From positions 124,001 through 188,000 of the forward strand of contig NZ_VIUE01000003.1 of the NCBI RefSeq assembly GCF_007828215.1: a DNA stretch of 64,000 nucleotides. The letters are read 5' to 3'. This document shows positions 18,612-26,850 of this stretch, in pieces. How positions within the stretch are numbered: position 1 is the stretch's first letter; each line of letters starts with the position of its first letter. The stretch comes from Pseudomonas sp. SJZ074 (GTDB lineage Bacteria > Pseudomonadota > Gammaproteobacteria > Pseudomonadales > Pseudomonadaceae). Under the pieces are notes generated by a model that ran no database searches, was not told the origin of the DNA, and was given only the letters and a program-made list of their open reading frames with translations. The position numbers were made by a program, and so were the translations under genes.

Positions 18612-19528
18612 TGGTCAATCTCTTCATACAGGCCTACGGCAATGGTGCGGACATTTCCGGAAATTGCGCTTCCGGTGAGGCCGATAGCAGCCCCCAAAGC
18701 GTCCCGTATCTGCGTGACCGTTGCATGCTTGAGCTGAGTCGATGTGAAGCGTTTGGGGAGTTCACCGGACAACTGCTTCAGCTTGAGCAGTTTTGAAGTC
18801 AAACGAGGGTCATTGATACTCAACAACTCCTTGGTCAATTTGGCCCGCTCTTGTCGATTGAGCCCCCTGAGCACCTCCCGCACACTTTTACCTGTCGTAG
18901 CTTTATTCAATCTGACCAGCTTGAGAGTCGTCAGCGAAGACGCACCCACCCCCACCAGGGACGCGGCGTCCAGCGCAATCATCGTGTACTGATACCACTC
19001 TTCACTGTCGAGCTGATCATTTCGGACAGGATTGCTTATTTCATTGCTTACGCGATAGCCGCTCGCAAAACACTGAGCAGTACTGGCGACGGCAGCCGTA
19101 TAGCCGAGAGCAGCTATCACACTACTGGCGCCTGCTGAAAACGGGACGGCAACAGAACCGCTAAGTACCACGACCCAACCGATAACGGCTCCGGCACACG
19201 ATAAACTGGTGTTAATTGCCTCCCCGACCAAACGCGACTCCCGAGGATTGTCCTGTACCTGTTGGGCAAACTGAGCCGGCGCGATGTACTTCTGCGCCTC
19301 GCGCAAAATGATCCGCTTGGGCTTGATGCTGCAGATCGGCTTGAATTCCCGCAGGGTCACCACGTTGAACTCCGCATCGATATACACCACGCCAGCACCG
19401 ACAATGCCGGGGTCGGCGTCAATGGCGGCGAACAGCCGTGGCAGGTTGATCTGGCTTTCGATGCGTTGGCGAGCCATGAACTGGGAGGGGCTGTTGTCCA
19501 TGCCAATGCCGGGTAACGGGGTGCTCAT
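18608..19528 (-). CDS. Unrecognised protein with glycine-rich hydrophobic segments, possible effector
   Basis: A 306-aa protein without a signal peptide. Residues 1-105 are soluble (RIESQINLPRLFAAIDADPG, VYIDAEFNVVTLREFKP). Residues 108-150 form a Gly/Ala/Ser-rich hydrophobic hairpin (CAGAVIGWVVVLSGSVAVPF and on). A second segment spans about 184-205 and a third glycine-zipper-like stretch is GAAIGLTGSAISG near 279-291. The middle is a basic helical region. The start ATG at 19528 has AAGGATG upstream. The pattern resembles pore-forming type VI secretion effectors, and a membrane protein follows with overlapping codons. No secretion marker domain (PAAR, VgrG, Rhs) is present, so both identity and secretion are unproven. 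Confidence 0.7.
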   Translation of the reverse strand: MSTPLPGIGMDNSPSQFMARQRIESQINLPRLFAAIDADPGIVGAGVVYIDAEFNVVTLREFKPICSIKPKRIILREAQKYIAPAQFAQQVQDNPRESRLVGEAINTSLSCAGAVIGWVVVLSGSVAVPFSAGASSVIAALGYTAAVASTAQCFASGYRVSNEISNPVRNDQLDSEEWYQYTMIALDAASLVGVGASSLTTLKLVRLNKATTGKSVREVLRGLNRQERAKLTKELLSINDPRLTSKLLKLKQLSGELPKRFTSTQLKHATVTQIRDALGAAIGLTGSAISGNVRTIAVGLYEEIDQ

Positions 19529-19566
19529 GGGTCATCCTTGGGGTCTATAAGTCAGGTCGTTGGCAC

Positions 19567-19596
19567 TGTGGCGAGGGGATAAAGCCCCTCGCCACA
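19567..19596. repeat. GTGGCGAGGGG hairpin element
   Basis: TGTGGCGAGGGG (19567-19578) and CCCCTCGCCACA (19585-19596) form a perfect 12-base inverted repeat around ATAAAG. It belongs to the same family as the hairpins at 47.0 and 48.8 kb and lies between the putative effector gene and the ygiQ terminator. Confidence 0.88.
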
Positions 19597-19670
19597 AGGG
19601 CATCAGCGGCCTCATCGCCCGGGGCATGGGGCCGGCGCCACGATAGCAAAGGAGTAGCACTGCCGCTAGA

Positions 19671-19698
19671 AAGCAAAACGCCAGCACTTAGGCTGGCG
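19671..19698 (-). terminator. Terminator downstream of ygiQ
   Basis: On the minus strand CGCCAGC and GCTGGCG form a 7-base stem around a 6-base loop, followed by TTTTGCTTT. It lies 20 bases after the ygiQ stop. Confidence 0.75.
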
Positions 19699-19719
19699 CT
19701 TGCGGCAGGGTTTGGCCGA

Positions 19720-22020
19720 TCAGCGCGGCACGACCGGCTTGCGCGCCGGCTTTGGCCCTTTGCCTTTGGCAGCCTCCTTGCGTTCCTTGGCCGCCTTCTG
19801 GTTGCGGGCGAACGCAGCGGCCTTGGCCTGCTCGCGCTTGTCCCACGAATTGCCGCCGTCGCTGGCACGTGGCGGCAGGCCGGTGTGCTGGGTCAGGATC
19901 CGGGTGGTGTCCTTGCCCACCTTATGGCTGCCGGCCGGTGTCGAGTTCTTGCGACGGGCGCTCTGGTAGCTGTCGGTTGACGGCTGGTGCAGCGGGATCA
20001 GCTGATGCTTGCCCGGCCCGATCAGGTCGGCACGGCCCATGCGGGTCAACGCCTCACGCAGCATCGGCCAGCCCTTGGGGTCGTGATAGCGCAGGAAGGC
20101 CTTGTGCAGGCGGCGCTGTTCTTCGCTCTTGACGATGGTCACCCCGTCGCTCTTGTAGGTGACCTTGCGCAGCGGGTTCTTGCCCGAGTGGTACATCGCG
20201 GTGGCACTGGCCATCGGCGACGGGTAGAACGCCTGCACCTGGTCGGCACGGAACCCGTTGCCCTTGAGCCACAGCGCCAGGTTCATCATGTCTTCGTCGG
20301 TGGTGCCCGGGTGGGCGGCGATGAAGTACGGAATCAGGTACTGCTCTTTCCCGGCTTCCTTGCTGAACTTCTCGAACATCCGCTTGAACCGGTCATAGGT
20401 ACCGATACCCGGCTTCATCATCTGGTTGAGCGGACCTTCCTCGGTATGCTCAGGCGCGATCTTCAGGTAGCCACCGACGTGGTGTGTCACCAGCTCCTTG
20501 ACGTACTCCGGAGACTCGACGGCCAGGTCGTAGCGCAGGCCGGAAGCGATCAGAATCTTCTTCACCCCAGGCAACGCGCGGGCGCTGCGGTACAGCTGGA
20601 TCAGCGAGGAATGGTCGGTGTTCAGGTTCGGACAGATGCCGGGGAACACGCAGGACGGCTTGCGGCACGCGGATTCGATCTCCGGGCTCTTGCAGGCGAT
20701 GCGGTACATGTTCGCGGTCGGGCCGCCGAGGTCGGAAATCACCCCGGTGAAACCCGGCACCTTGTCGCGGATCTCTTCGATCTCGCGGATGATCGACTCT
20801 TCGGAACGGTTCTGGATGATCCGGCCTTCGTGCTCGGTGATGGAGCAGAACGTACAGCCGCCGAAGCAACCGCGCATGATATTCACCGAGAAACGGATCA
20901 TCTCGTAAGCCGGAATCTTTTCCTTGCCATACGCCGGGTGCGGAACACGTGCGTAAGGCATGCCAAACACGTAGTCCATTTCTTCGGTGGTCATCGGAAT
21001 GGGCGGCGGGTTGAACCAGACATCGACCTCACCGTGCTTCTGTACCAGCGCCCGGGCGTTACCCGGGTTGGTTTCCAGGTGCAGCACGCGGTTGGCGTGG
21101 GCATAGAGCACGGGGTCGTTACGGACCTTTTCCACCGACGGCAGGCGGATCACGGTCTTGTCGCGGGTCATTTTCGGGCTCGCCAGGATCTGCACGACCT
21201 TGGCTTCGCTCGGGTCTTCAACCGGGCCTTTTTCCTGCTCGATGGCGCAGGCGGCGGTGTCCTGGGTGTTCACGTATGGGTTGATGATCTTGTCGATCTT
21301 GCCCGGACGGTCGATGCGGGTGGAGTCCACCTCGTACCAGCCTTGCGGCGTGTCGCGACGGATGAACGCGGTGCCGCGTACATCGGTGATGTCTTCGATC
21401 TTGTGGCCGTAGGACAGGCGCTGGGCGACCTCGACAATCGCCCGCTCGGCGTTGCCGTAGAGCAGGATGTCGGCGCTGGCGTCGATCAGGATCGAATTGC
21501 GCACCCGGTCCTGCCAGTAATCGTAATGGGCGATGCGACGCAGGGACGCTTCGATGCCGCCGAGCACGATGGGCACGTGCTTGTAGGCTTCCTTGCAGCG
21601 CTGGCTGTAGACCAGGCTCGCACGGTCCGGCCGCTTGCCCGCCAGGCCACCCGGCGTATAAGCATCATCGGAACGGATTTTCTTGTCGGCGGTGTAGCGG
21701 TTGATCATCGAGTCCATGTTGCCGGCCGCGACACCGAAGAACAGGTTCGGCTCGCCGAGCTTCATGAAATCGTCTTTGGACTGCCAGTTCGGCTGGGCAA
21801 TGATCCCGACGCGAAAACCCTGGGCTTCCAGCAACCGGCCGATGATGGCCATGCCGAACGACGGGTGATCGACGTAGGCATCGCCGGTCACGATGATGAT
21901 GTCGCACGAATCCCAGCCGAGCTGATCCATCTCCTCCCTGCTCATGGGCAGGAACGGCGCCGGGCCGAAACATTCGGCCCAGTACTTGGGATAGTCAAAT
22001 AACGGCTTGGCTGCTTGCAT
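19720..22020 (-). CDS. ygiQ: YgiQ family radical SAM protein
   Basis: Radical SAM protein of the UPF0313/YgiQ family, 766 aa. The [4Fe-4S] cluster motif is [16 protein letters not shown] (Cys-x3-Cys-x2-Cys). A typical N-terminal vitamin-B12-like Rossmann region ([21 protein letters not shown]) precedes it. The C-terminal 90 residues are a low-complexity Lys/Ala/Arg-rich tail ([31 protein letters not shown]). I chose the ATG at 22020 ([14 protein letters not shown]), the family start, over the open frame's first codon at 22083. Its biochemical reaction is unknown. It is flanked by a perfect 30-base inverted repeat upstream and a terminator downstream, so it is probably monocistronic. Confidence 0.93.
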   Translation of the reverse strand: MQAAKPLFDYPKYWAECFGPAPFLPMSREEMDQLGWDSCDIIIVTGDAYVDHPSFGMAIIGRLLEAQGFRVGIIAQPNWQSKDDFMKLGEPNLFFGVAAGNMDSMINRYTADKKIRSDDAYTPGGLAGKRPDRASLVYSQRCKEAYKHVPIVLGGIEASLRRIAHYDYWQDRVRNSILIDASADILLYGNAERAIVEVAQRLSYGHKIEDITDVRGTAFIRRDTPQGWYEVDSTRIDRPGKIDKIINPYVNTQDTAACAIEQEKGPVEDPSEAKVVQILASPKMTRDKTVIRLPSVEKVRNDPVLYAHANRVLHLETNPGNARALVQKHGEVDVWFNPPPIPMTTEEMDYVFGMPYARVPHPAYGKEKIPAYEMIRFSVNIMRGCFGGCTFCSITEHEGRIIQNRSEESIIREIEEIRDKVPGFTGVISDLGGPTANMYRIACKSPEIESACRKPSCVFPGICPNLNTDHSSLIQLYRSARALPGVKKILIASGLRYDLAVESPEYVKELVTHHVGGYLKIAPEHTEEGPLNQMMKPGIGTYDRFKRMFEKFSKEAGKEQYLIPYFIAAHPGTTDEDMMNLALWLKGNGFRADQVQAFYPSPMASATAMYHSGKNPLRKVTYKSDGVTIVKSEEQRRLHKAFLRYHDPKGWPMLREALTRMGRADLIGPGKHQLIPLHQPSTDSYQSARRKNSTPAGSHKVGKDTTRILTQHTGLPPRASDGGNSWDKREQAKAAAFARNQKAAKERKEAAKGKGPKPARKPVVPR

Positions 22021-22117
22021 GTCGATGACCGGTATAAAAGATGAAAAATCGCGGGGGCGGAATATAGCACAAAAAATGATCAAGTCCGACGGCTATGGTC
22101 GGAAATCGGCAGCGCCT

Positions 22118-22208
22118 CTGTGGGAGCGGGCTTGCTCGCGAAGGCGGTATGTCAGTCGACACTGAGGTTTCTGGCACGCCGCCTTCGCGAGCAAGCCCGC
22201 TCCCACAG
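22118..22208. repeat. Perfect 30-base inverted repeat between dnaB and ygiQ
   Basis: The arms 22118-22147 and 22179-22208 are exact reverse complements over 30 bases (CTGTGGGAGCGGGCTTGCTC and on), with a 31-base spacer. It is the TTCGCGAGCAAGCCCGC REPIN-type family. It starts one base after the dnaB stop codon, so it may act as the 3' stem of the dnaB mRNA. Confidence 0.92.
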
Positions 22209-22209
22209 G

Positions 22210-23607
22210 TTATTCGTCGTCATCGAAATTGTAGCTACCCGGCGCCAGGTTCTCGAACCGCGTGTACTTGCCGATGAATGCCAGGCGGATAAAGCCGATC
22301 GGGCCGTTCCGCTGCTTGCCGATGATGATTTCGGCGATGCCCTTGTGTTCCGTCTCGGGGTGATACACCTCGTCGCGGTACACGAACATGATGACGTCGG
22401 CGTCCTGCTCGATCGCTCCGGATTCCCGCAAGTCGGAGTTCACCGGGCGCTTGTTGGGACGTTGTTCCAGGGAGCGGTTCAGCTGGGACAAGGCCACCAC
22501 CGGGCAGTTGAATTCCTTGGCCAGGGCCTTGAGGGACCGGGAGATTTCGGAAATCTCGTTGGTCCGGTTGTCACCACTGGAGCCCGGGATCTGCATCAGC
22601 TGCAGGTAGTCGATCATGATCAGCGCAATATCACCGTGCTCACGCACCAGGCGGCGGGTCCGGGCGCGCATTTCCGACGGGCTGATGCCGGCGGTGTCAT
22701 CGATGAACAGCTTGCGGTCGTTGAGCAGGTTGACCGCCGAGGTGAGGCGCGGCCAGTCGTCATCTTCCAGTTGGCCGGAACGGACCTTGGTCTGGTCGAT
22801 GCGCCCCAAGGACGAGAGCATACGCATGATCAGCGATTCGCCTGGCATCTCGAGGGAGTACACCAGAACCGCCTTGTCGCTGCGCAGCACAGCGTTTTCC
22901 ACCAGGTTCATCGCAAAGGTAGTCTTACCCATGGAAGGACGGCCGGCAACGATGATCAGGTCGGCCGGTTGCAGGCCGCTGGTCTTCTCGTCGAGGTCGG
23001 TGTAGCCGGTCGACAAGCCGGTGATGGCATTGTCGGTGTTGAACAGGGTGTCGATACGGTCGATGGCTTTGGTCAGCAACTCGTTGACCCCCACCGGGCC
23101 GCCAGTCTTCGGCCGGGCTTCGGCGATCTGGAAGATCTGCCGTTCGGCTTCATCGAGGATCTCTTCGGCGGTGCGGCCTTCAGGGTTGAAGGCGCTATCG
23201 GCGATTTCGTTGCTGATACCGATCAACTGACGCAACGTCGCCCGCTGGCGGACAATTTGCGCATAGGCCTTGATGTTGGCGACAGACGGCGTGTTTTTCG
23301 CCAGTTCGCCCAAGTAGCCGAGGCCACCGACCTGGGAAGTCTGACCTTCCTTGTCCAACTGTTCGGCCAGAGTGACCACGTCGATCGGCATGTTCTGATC
23401 GGCCAGCTTGGCGATCGCACGGAAGATCAGGCGGTGGTCATGCCGGTAGAAATCGCCATCGGAGACTTGATCGAGCACGCGTTCCCAGGCGTTGTTGTCC
23501 AGCATCAGGCCACCGAGCACGGCCTGTTCGGCCTCGATGGAATGTGGCGGCACCTTCAGGGCGGCGGTTTGCAGATCGTATTGCTCGGGAGCGGTGATTT
23601 CGTTCAT
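22210..23607 (-). CDS. dnaB: Replicative DNA helicase DnaB
   Basis: Hexameric 5'-3' replication-fork helicase, 465 aa. The N-terminal DnaB_N domain (PPHSIEAEQAVLGGLMLDNNAW) is followed by a RecA-like ATPase with Walker A GRPSMGKTTFAMN near residue 230, Walker B LIMIDYLQLM and the arginine-finger region LRESGAIEQDADVIMFVYR. No intein interrupts it. The ATG at 23607 (MNEITAPEQ) is the family start; the frame's codon at 23634 is not supported. It is downstream of rplI in the same direction, but a terminator hairpin separates them. Confidence 0.97.
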   Translation of the reverse strand: MNEITAPEQYDLQTAALKVPPHSIEAEQAVLGGLMLDNNAWERVLDQVSDGDFYRHDHRLIFRAIAKLADQNMPIDVVTLAEQLDKEGQTSQVGGLGYLGELAKNTPSVANIKAYAQIVRQRATLRQLIGISNEIADSAFNPEGRTAEEILDEAERQIFQIAEARPKTGGPVGVNELLTKAIDRIDTLFNTDNAITGLSTGYTDLDEKTSGLQPADLIIVAGRPSMGKTTFAMNLVENAVLRSDKAVLVYSLEMPGESLIMRMLSSLGRIDQTKVRSGQLEDDDWPRLTSAVNLLNDRKLFIDDTAGISPSEMRARTRRLVREHGDIALIMIDYLQLMQIPGSSGDNRTNEISEISRSLKALAKEFNCPVVALSQLNRSLEQRPNKRPVNSDLRESGAIEQDADVIMFVYRDEVYHPETEHKGIAEIIIGKQRNGPIGFIRLAFIGKYTRFENLAPGSYNFDDDE

Positions 23608-23659
23608 GGCCACTTGATTCTTTGGGAACCCCAAGGGGTTATGAAAATCAGGAATTGCA

Positions 23660-23698
23660 GAAAGACAAAGGGCACGACCTGTAAACAGGATCGTGCCC
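23660..23698 (-). terminator. Terminator after rplI
   Basis: GGGCACGA (23670-23677) pairs with TCGTGCCC (23691-23698), with an inner CCTG/CAGG extension. The minus-strand transcript continues TTTGTCTTTCTGC. It marks the end of the rpsF-rpsR-DUF2232-rplI operon. Confidence 0.82.
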
Positions 23699-23743
23699 GA
23701 TGTTACCGGCTAGCACCCAAGGGTGCCAGCCGACAGCTATTGC

Positions 23744-24190
23744 TTAGGCTGCTACCACGACAACGCGTACGGTGGCTTCAACTTCAGCGTGCAGGTGCAC
23801 GGCTACGTCGAATTCGCCTACGTTGCGGATGGTGCCGTTCGGCAGACGAACTTCGCTCTTCGCAACTTCAACGCCGGAGGCGGTCAGTGCGTCAGCGATG
23901 TCGTGGGTACCGATCGAACCGAACAGCTTGCCTTCGTCGCCAGCGGTGGCAGTGATGGTCACTTCCAGCTCGGCCAGTTGGGCAGCACGGCTTTCAGCCG
24001 ATGCCTTACGGTCTGCGGCGGCTTTTTCCAGCTCGGCGCGACGCTCTTCGAACGCAGCCAGGTTGGCGGCGGTCGCAGCGGTAGCCTTGCCGAAAGGCAG
24101 CAGGTAGTTACGGCCGTAACCGGCCTTAACGTTTACTTTGTCGCCCAGGTTGCCCAGGTTGGCGATTTTTTCCAGAAGGATCAGTTGCAT
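23744..24190 (-). CDS. rplI: 50S ribosomal protein L9
   Basis: Large-subunit ribosomal protein, 148 aa, normal length. The N-terminus [36 protein letters not shown] is the L9 signature that binds 23S rRNA; a long helix ([32 protein letters not shown]) links it to the C-terminal domain. It is the last gene of the rpsF-rpsR-DUF2232-rplI operon and is followed by a terminator. Confidence 0.98.
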   Translation of the reverse strand: MQLILLEKIANLGNLGDKVNVKAGYGRNYLLPFGKATAATAANLAAFEERRAELEKAAADRKASAESRAAQLAELEVTITATAGDEGKLFGSIGTHDIADALTASGVEVAKSEVRLPNGTIRNVGEFDVAVHLHAEVEATVRVVVVAA

Positions 24191-24208
24191 GTGAAAATCC
24201 TCTAACTT

Positions 24209-25102
24209 TTAACCTTCACCGTTCGCGCTGTCGGCGTCTTTCGACGCCATACGACCGCGAAAATCAATCAGGCTGTCGACGATGGCCAGGACCACCAGCA
24301 ACGGATAGATCAGCTGCATGAACAGCAACAACGTGACGTACAACCCCACCAGCCAGAACCTGGCCAGTCGCTTTTGCGCCACCAGCCCGTGAATCAGGGC
24401 CAGGGCCGCGAAGACCAGCGGTACGCTGCACAACGGCGTGAGCATGGCCATCTGCGGACCGAAGTTCGGCCCCAGAAGCATGCCCGCCAGCAGCAACATC
24501 GCCAGCCCAAGCGGGAACCGGATGGCGCGAAACTCGCGACCAAAACCACCCGGGTTGTACAACAACGCCTGCCAGTAGCGCCCGACAATCAGGCTCAGCA
24601 CACTGACGATTTGCAACAAGGCCGCAATCAGGCCGGTCAGGACCGGTGCGATCAGGGACGCAAAACGCGCCTGCTCCTCTGCCGACATCTGCCGGTAGAG
24701 ATCACCGAGGGCCTCGGGCAGGATTTTTACCAAAGCCTGCGACAGCATCTCGATCTGGGGCGCGAAAGCCACCCCGAGCACCACTGAAAACACCACCCCT
24801 ATCGCTATGCTGACCAGCAGCACGCGGTTCCAGGATTCGCTGGCGCGCAACACCAACGCCAGCGCCGAGGACCCCAGAAGCACCATCAGTGCCCGCGGGT
24901 CCGCGGCGTACAACCACCAGAGCAAGGCCGGCAGCAGTCCCAGAGCAAGAACGCTCGAGGCGTCCCTCAATCCGCGCCGCAGGAGTACGAGACTCCCGGC
25001 GGCAGCACCCAACCAATACAACAACGGCAATGCCGCACATCCAGCCACTACCAGAGTGGCCTGCATACGGCCGCGCATGATGAACTCAGCTATGGCGCGC
25101 AT
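24209..25102 (-). CDS. DUF2232 (YybS-like) integral membrane protein
   Basis: Polytopic inner-membrane protein, 297 aa, with about eight hydrophobic helices and no recognisable catalytic motif. It lies between rpsR and rplI, its conserved place in pseudomonads. The start ATG at 25102 has AAGGA eight bases upstream. A charged C-terminal tail (DFRGRMASKDADSANGEG) should be cytoplasmic. Its function is unknown; YybS-like proteins show similarity to ECF-type transporter membrane components, which is a family statement rather than something visible here. Position inside a ribosomal operon suggests constitutive expression. Confidence 0.85.
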   Translation of the reverse strand: MRAIAEFIMRGRMQATLVVAGCAALPLLYWLGAAAGSLVLLRRGLRDASSVLALGLLPALLWWLYAADPRALMVLLGSSALALVLRASESWNRVLLVSIAIGVVFSVVLGVAFAPQIEMLSQALVKILPEALGDLYRQMSAEEQARFASLIAPVLTGLIAALLQIVSVLSLIVGRYWQALLYNPGGFGREFRAIRFPLGLAMLLLAGMLLGPNFGPQMAMLTPLCSVPLVFAALALIHGLVAQKRLARFWLVGLYVTLLLFMQLIYPLLVVLAIVDSLIDFRGRMASKDADSANGEG

Positions 25103-25138
25103 GCATTCAATCCTTTGCTACTTGTCGACTGCCCGGTC

Positions 25139-25369
25139 TCAGCGGCCGTGGCTGTCGGTGTAGGCCAACAGGGCCAGGAAGCGGGCGCGCTTGATAGCGG
25201 TGGCCAGCTGACGCTGATAACGAGCTTTGGTACCGGTGATGCGGCTTGGAACAATTTTGCCGGTCTCGGATACGTAGGCTTTCAGAGTGTTGAGATCTTT
25301 GTAATCGATCTCTTTCACGTCTTCAGCGGTGAAGCGGCAGAATTTACGACGACGGAAGAAACGTGCCAT
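25139..25369 (-). CDS. rpsR: 30S ribosomal protein S18
   Basis: Small-subunit protein, 76 aa, that binds 16S rRNA together with S6. The sequence [70 protein letters not shown] is the canonical S18. It begins 28 bases after rpsF, with AAGGAG upstream. Confidence 0.98.
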
Positions 25370-25397
25370 GTGATTGGCTCCTTAAAAGGTCCGTGGA

Positions 25398-25826
25398 TTA
25401 CTCGTCAGCGTTATCGCTGTTGTCGCTGTCGCTATCGCTGTCATCGCCATCGGCGCTGTCAGAGTGCTCAGGACGGTCGCGACGCTCACGGCGCTCACTG
25501 CGGTTTTCTTCAGCCTTGAGCATCTCGGATTGGCCGGTGATGGCTTCTTCGCGACGGATGACCAGGTTACGGATCACTGCATCGTTGTAGCGGAAGTTGT
25601 CTTCCAGCTCGGCCAGGGCCTTGCCGGTGCACTCAACGTTCAGCATCACGTAGTGAGCCTTGTGAACATTGTTGATTGCATAGGCCAGTTGACGACGGCC
25701 CCAGTCTTCCAGGCGGTGGATTTTGCCGCCGTCTTCTTCGATCAGCTTGGTGTAACGCTCAACCATGCCGCCGACTTGCTCGCTTTGATCCGGGTGGACC
25801 AAAAAGATGATTTCGTAATGACGCAT
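25398..25826 (-). CDS. rpsF: 30S ribosomal protein S6
   Basis: Small-subunit protein S6, 142 aa, partner of S18. The core [29 protein letters not shown] through about residue 105 is standard. The C-terminal extension ([20 protein letters not shown] and on, ending NADE) is an unusually Ser/Asp-rich acidic tail encoded by repetitive TCGCTG-type DNA, placed where RimK adds glutamates in other bacteria. It is the first gene of the operon. A consensus sigma-70 promoter and a 110-base structured leader lie just upstream. Confidence 0.98.
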   Translation of the reverse strand: MRHYEIIFLVHPDQSEQVGGMVERYTKLIEEDGGKIHRLEDWGRRQLAYAINNVHKAHYVMLNVECTGKALAELEDNFRYNDAVIRNLVIRREEAITGQSEMLKAEENRSERRERRDRPEHSDSADGDDSDSDSDNSDNADE

Positions 25827-25937
25827 GAATGCTCCTTACGGGTTGTAGCCTGCCGCTTGAAAACGGTCAGACAAGGAGTGAATGACACTTATGGACTTGT
25901 GGACGCTAGACACATAAGTGCCTGCCATCACAGCAAG
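25827..25937 (-). promoter_or_regulatory. Structured 5' leader of the rpsF operon
   Basis: The leader has two stems when read on the minus strand. One is formed by CACTTATG (25913-25920 complement) and CATAAGTG (25886-25893 complement) around 19 bases. The other, near 25845-25875, is CTG-A-CCG paired with CGG-CAG. The ribosome-binding site AAGGAG lies eight bases before the ATG. In many bacteria an S6:S18 complex represses this operon by binding such a leader containing a CCG element; whether this leader is bound is inference. Confidence 0.5.
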
Positions 25938-25944
25938 GGGCGCA

Positions 25945-25973
25945 ATTGTAGAGAAGGGTCGAGGCAGGTGCAA
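25945..25973 (-). promoter_or_regulatory. Sigma-70 promoter of the rpsF operon
   Basis: On the minus strand TTGCAC and TACAAT are separated by exactly 17 bases, close to the consensus. Initiation would fall near 25938, about 112 bases before the rpsF start. Confidence 0.75.
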
Positions 25974-26041
25974 GGCAATTGAACAGACGCAAGCCACGAG
26001 CGACAAGCGGCAAGACAGAAGCGCAATGCTTCCAACTCGCT

Positions 26042-26088
26042 GCTTGAAGCTTGAAGCTTGAAGCTTGAAGCTTGAAGCTTGAAGCTTA
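26042..26088. repeat. Tandem heptamer repeat (GCTTGAA)6
   Basis: Six perfect copies of GCTTGAA run from 26042 to 26083, followed by a partial GCTTA that contains the rlmB stop codon (26086-26088). Each junction creates AAGCTT, so the array is also self-complementary. It lies between rlmB and the rpsF promoter and is a candidate variable-number repeat. Confidence 0.95.
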
Positions 26089-26850
26089 TAGCTTGCGCGA
26101 AGCAGCCGCCTTGACGCTACGCTGGCGCAGCGCCTCGAACAGACACACACCGGTCGCGACCGAGACGTTGAGGCTGCTGACGCTGCCGGCCATCGGCAGC
26201 TTGACCAGGTAGTCGCAATGTTCGCGGGTCAGGCGACGCATGCCTTTGCCTTCGGCACCCATGATCAGGATCGTCGGGCCGGTCAGGTCCTGCTGATACA
26301 GGTCCTGTTCGGCCTCGCCCGCCGTGCCGACCACCCACAAGCCGCGCTGCTGGAGTTTTTCCAGGGTGCGCGCGAGGTTGGTCACGGCCACCAACGGAAT
26401 CACTTCCGCGGCGCCGCAGGCGACTTTTCGTACGGCCGGCGTCAAGGTTGCCGACTTGTCCTTGGGAACGATCACCGCCAATGCCCCGGCCGCATCCGCC
26501 GAACGCAGGCAGGCGCCGAGGTTATGAGGATCGGTCACGCCGTCCAGCACCAGCAACAAAGGCGCGCCTTCGGTACGATCGAGCAGTTCCTCGAGCATCG
26601 CCTCGCCCCAGACCTGACTCGGGCTGACCTCGGCCACGACACCCTGGTGCACACCTTCGACCCAGGCGTCCATTTCGCGCCGTTCGGCCTGGCCGACCGC
26701 TACGCGATTTTCGTTGGCCAGTTCGACCAGGGTCTGGACCCGTGGCTCACTGCGGCTTTCAGCCAGCCAGATCTGTTTGACCCGCTTGGGGTGATGACGC
26801 AACAGCGCTTCCACGGCATGCACGCCGTAGATTTTTTCTAGCTGACTCAT
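26086..26850 (-). CDS. rlmB: 23S rRNA (guanosine-2'-O-)-methyltransferase RlmB
   Basis: SpoU/TrmH-class (SPOUT) methyltransferase, 254 aa, that 2'-O-methylates a conserved guanosine of 23S rRNA (G2251 in E. coli) using SAM. The N-terminal substrate-binding domain (MSQLEKIYGVHAVEALLRHHPKR) precedes the knot, with motifs VLDGVTDPHNLGACLRSADAAG, ILIMGAEGKGMRRLTREHCD and PMAGSVSSLNVSVATGVCLFE. Its start overlaps the rnr stop by four bases, so the two are translationally coupled. The stop codon is embedded at the edge of the tandem heptamer array; array expansion would not alter the protein. Confidence 0.96.
   Translation of the reverse strand: MSQLEKIYGVHAVEALLRHHPKRVKQIWLAESRSEPRVQTLVELANENRVAVGQAERREMDAWVEGVHQGVVAEVSPSQVWGEAMLEELLDRTEGAPLLLVLDGVTDPHNLGACLRSADAAGALAVIVPKDKSATLTPAVRKVACGAAEVIPLVAVTNLARTLEKLQQRGLWVVGTAGEAEQDLYQQDLTGPTILIMGAEGKGMRRLTREHCDYLVKLPMAGSVSSLNVSVATGVCLFEALRQRSVKAAASRKL

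Noticed and set aside
19987..22002. 671-codon open frame on the plus strand
   Set aside because: Antisense to ygiQ, composition typical of a shadow (His, Asp, Gly, Arg), no recognisable domain.
22120..23955. 611-codon open frame on the plus strand
   Set aside because: Antisense to dnaB and part of rplI, and it begins inside a REP-like repeat; no support as a gene.
26042..26088. Heptamer tandem array considered as a CRISPR
   Set aside because: Units are 7 bases with no spacers, so it is a microsatellite and not a CRISPR array.
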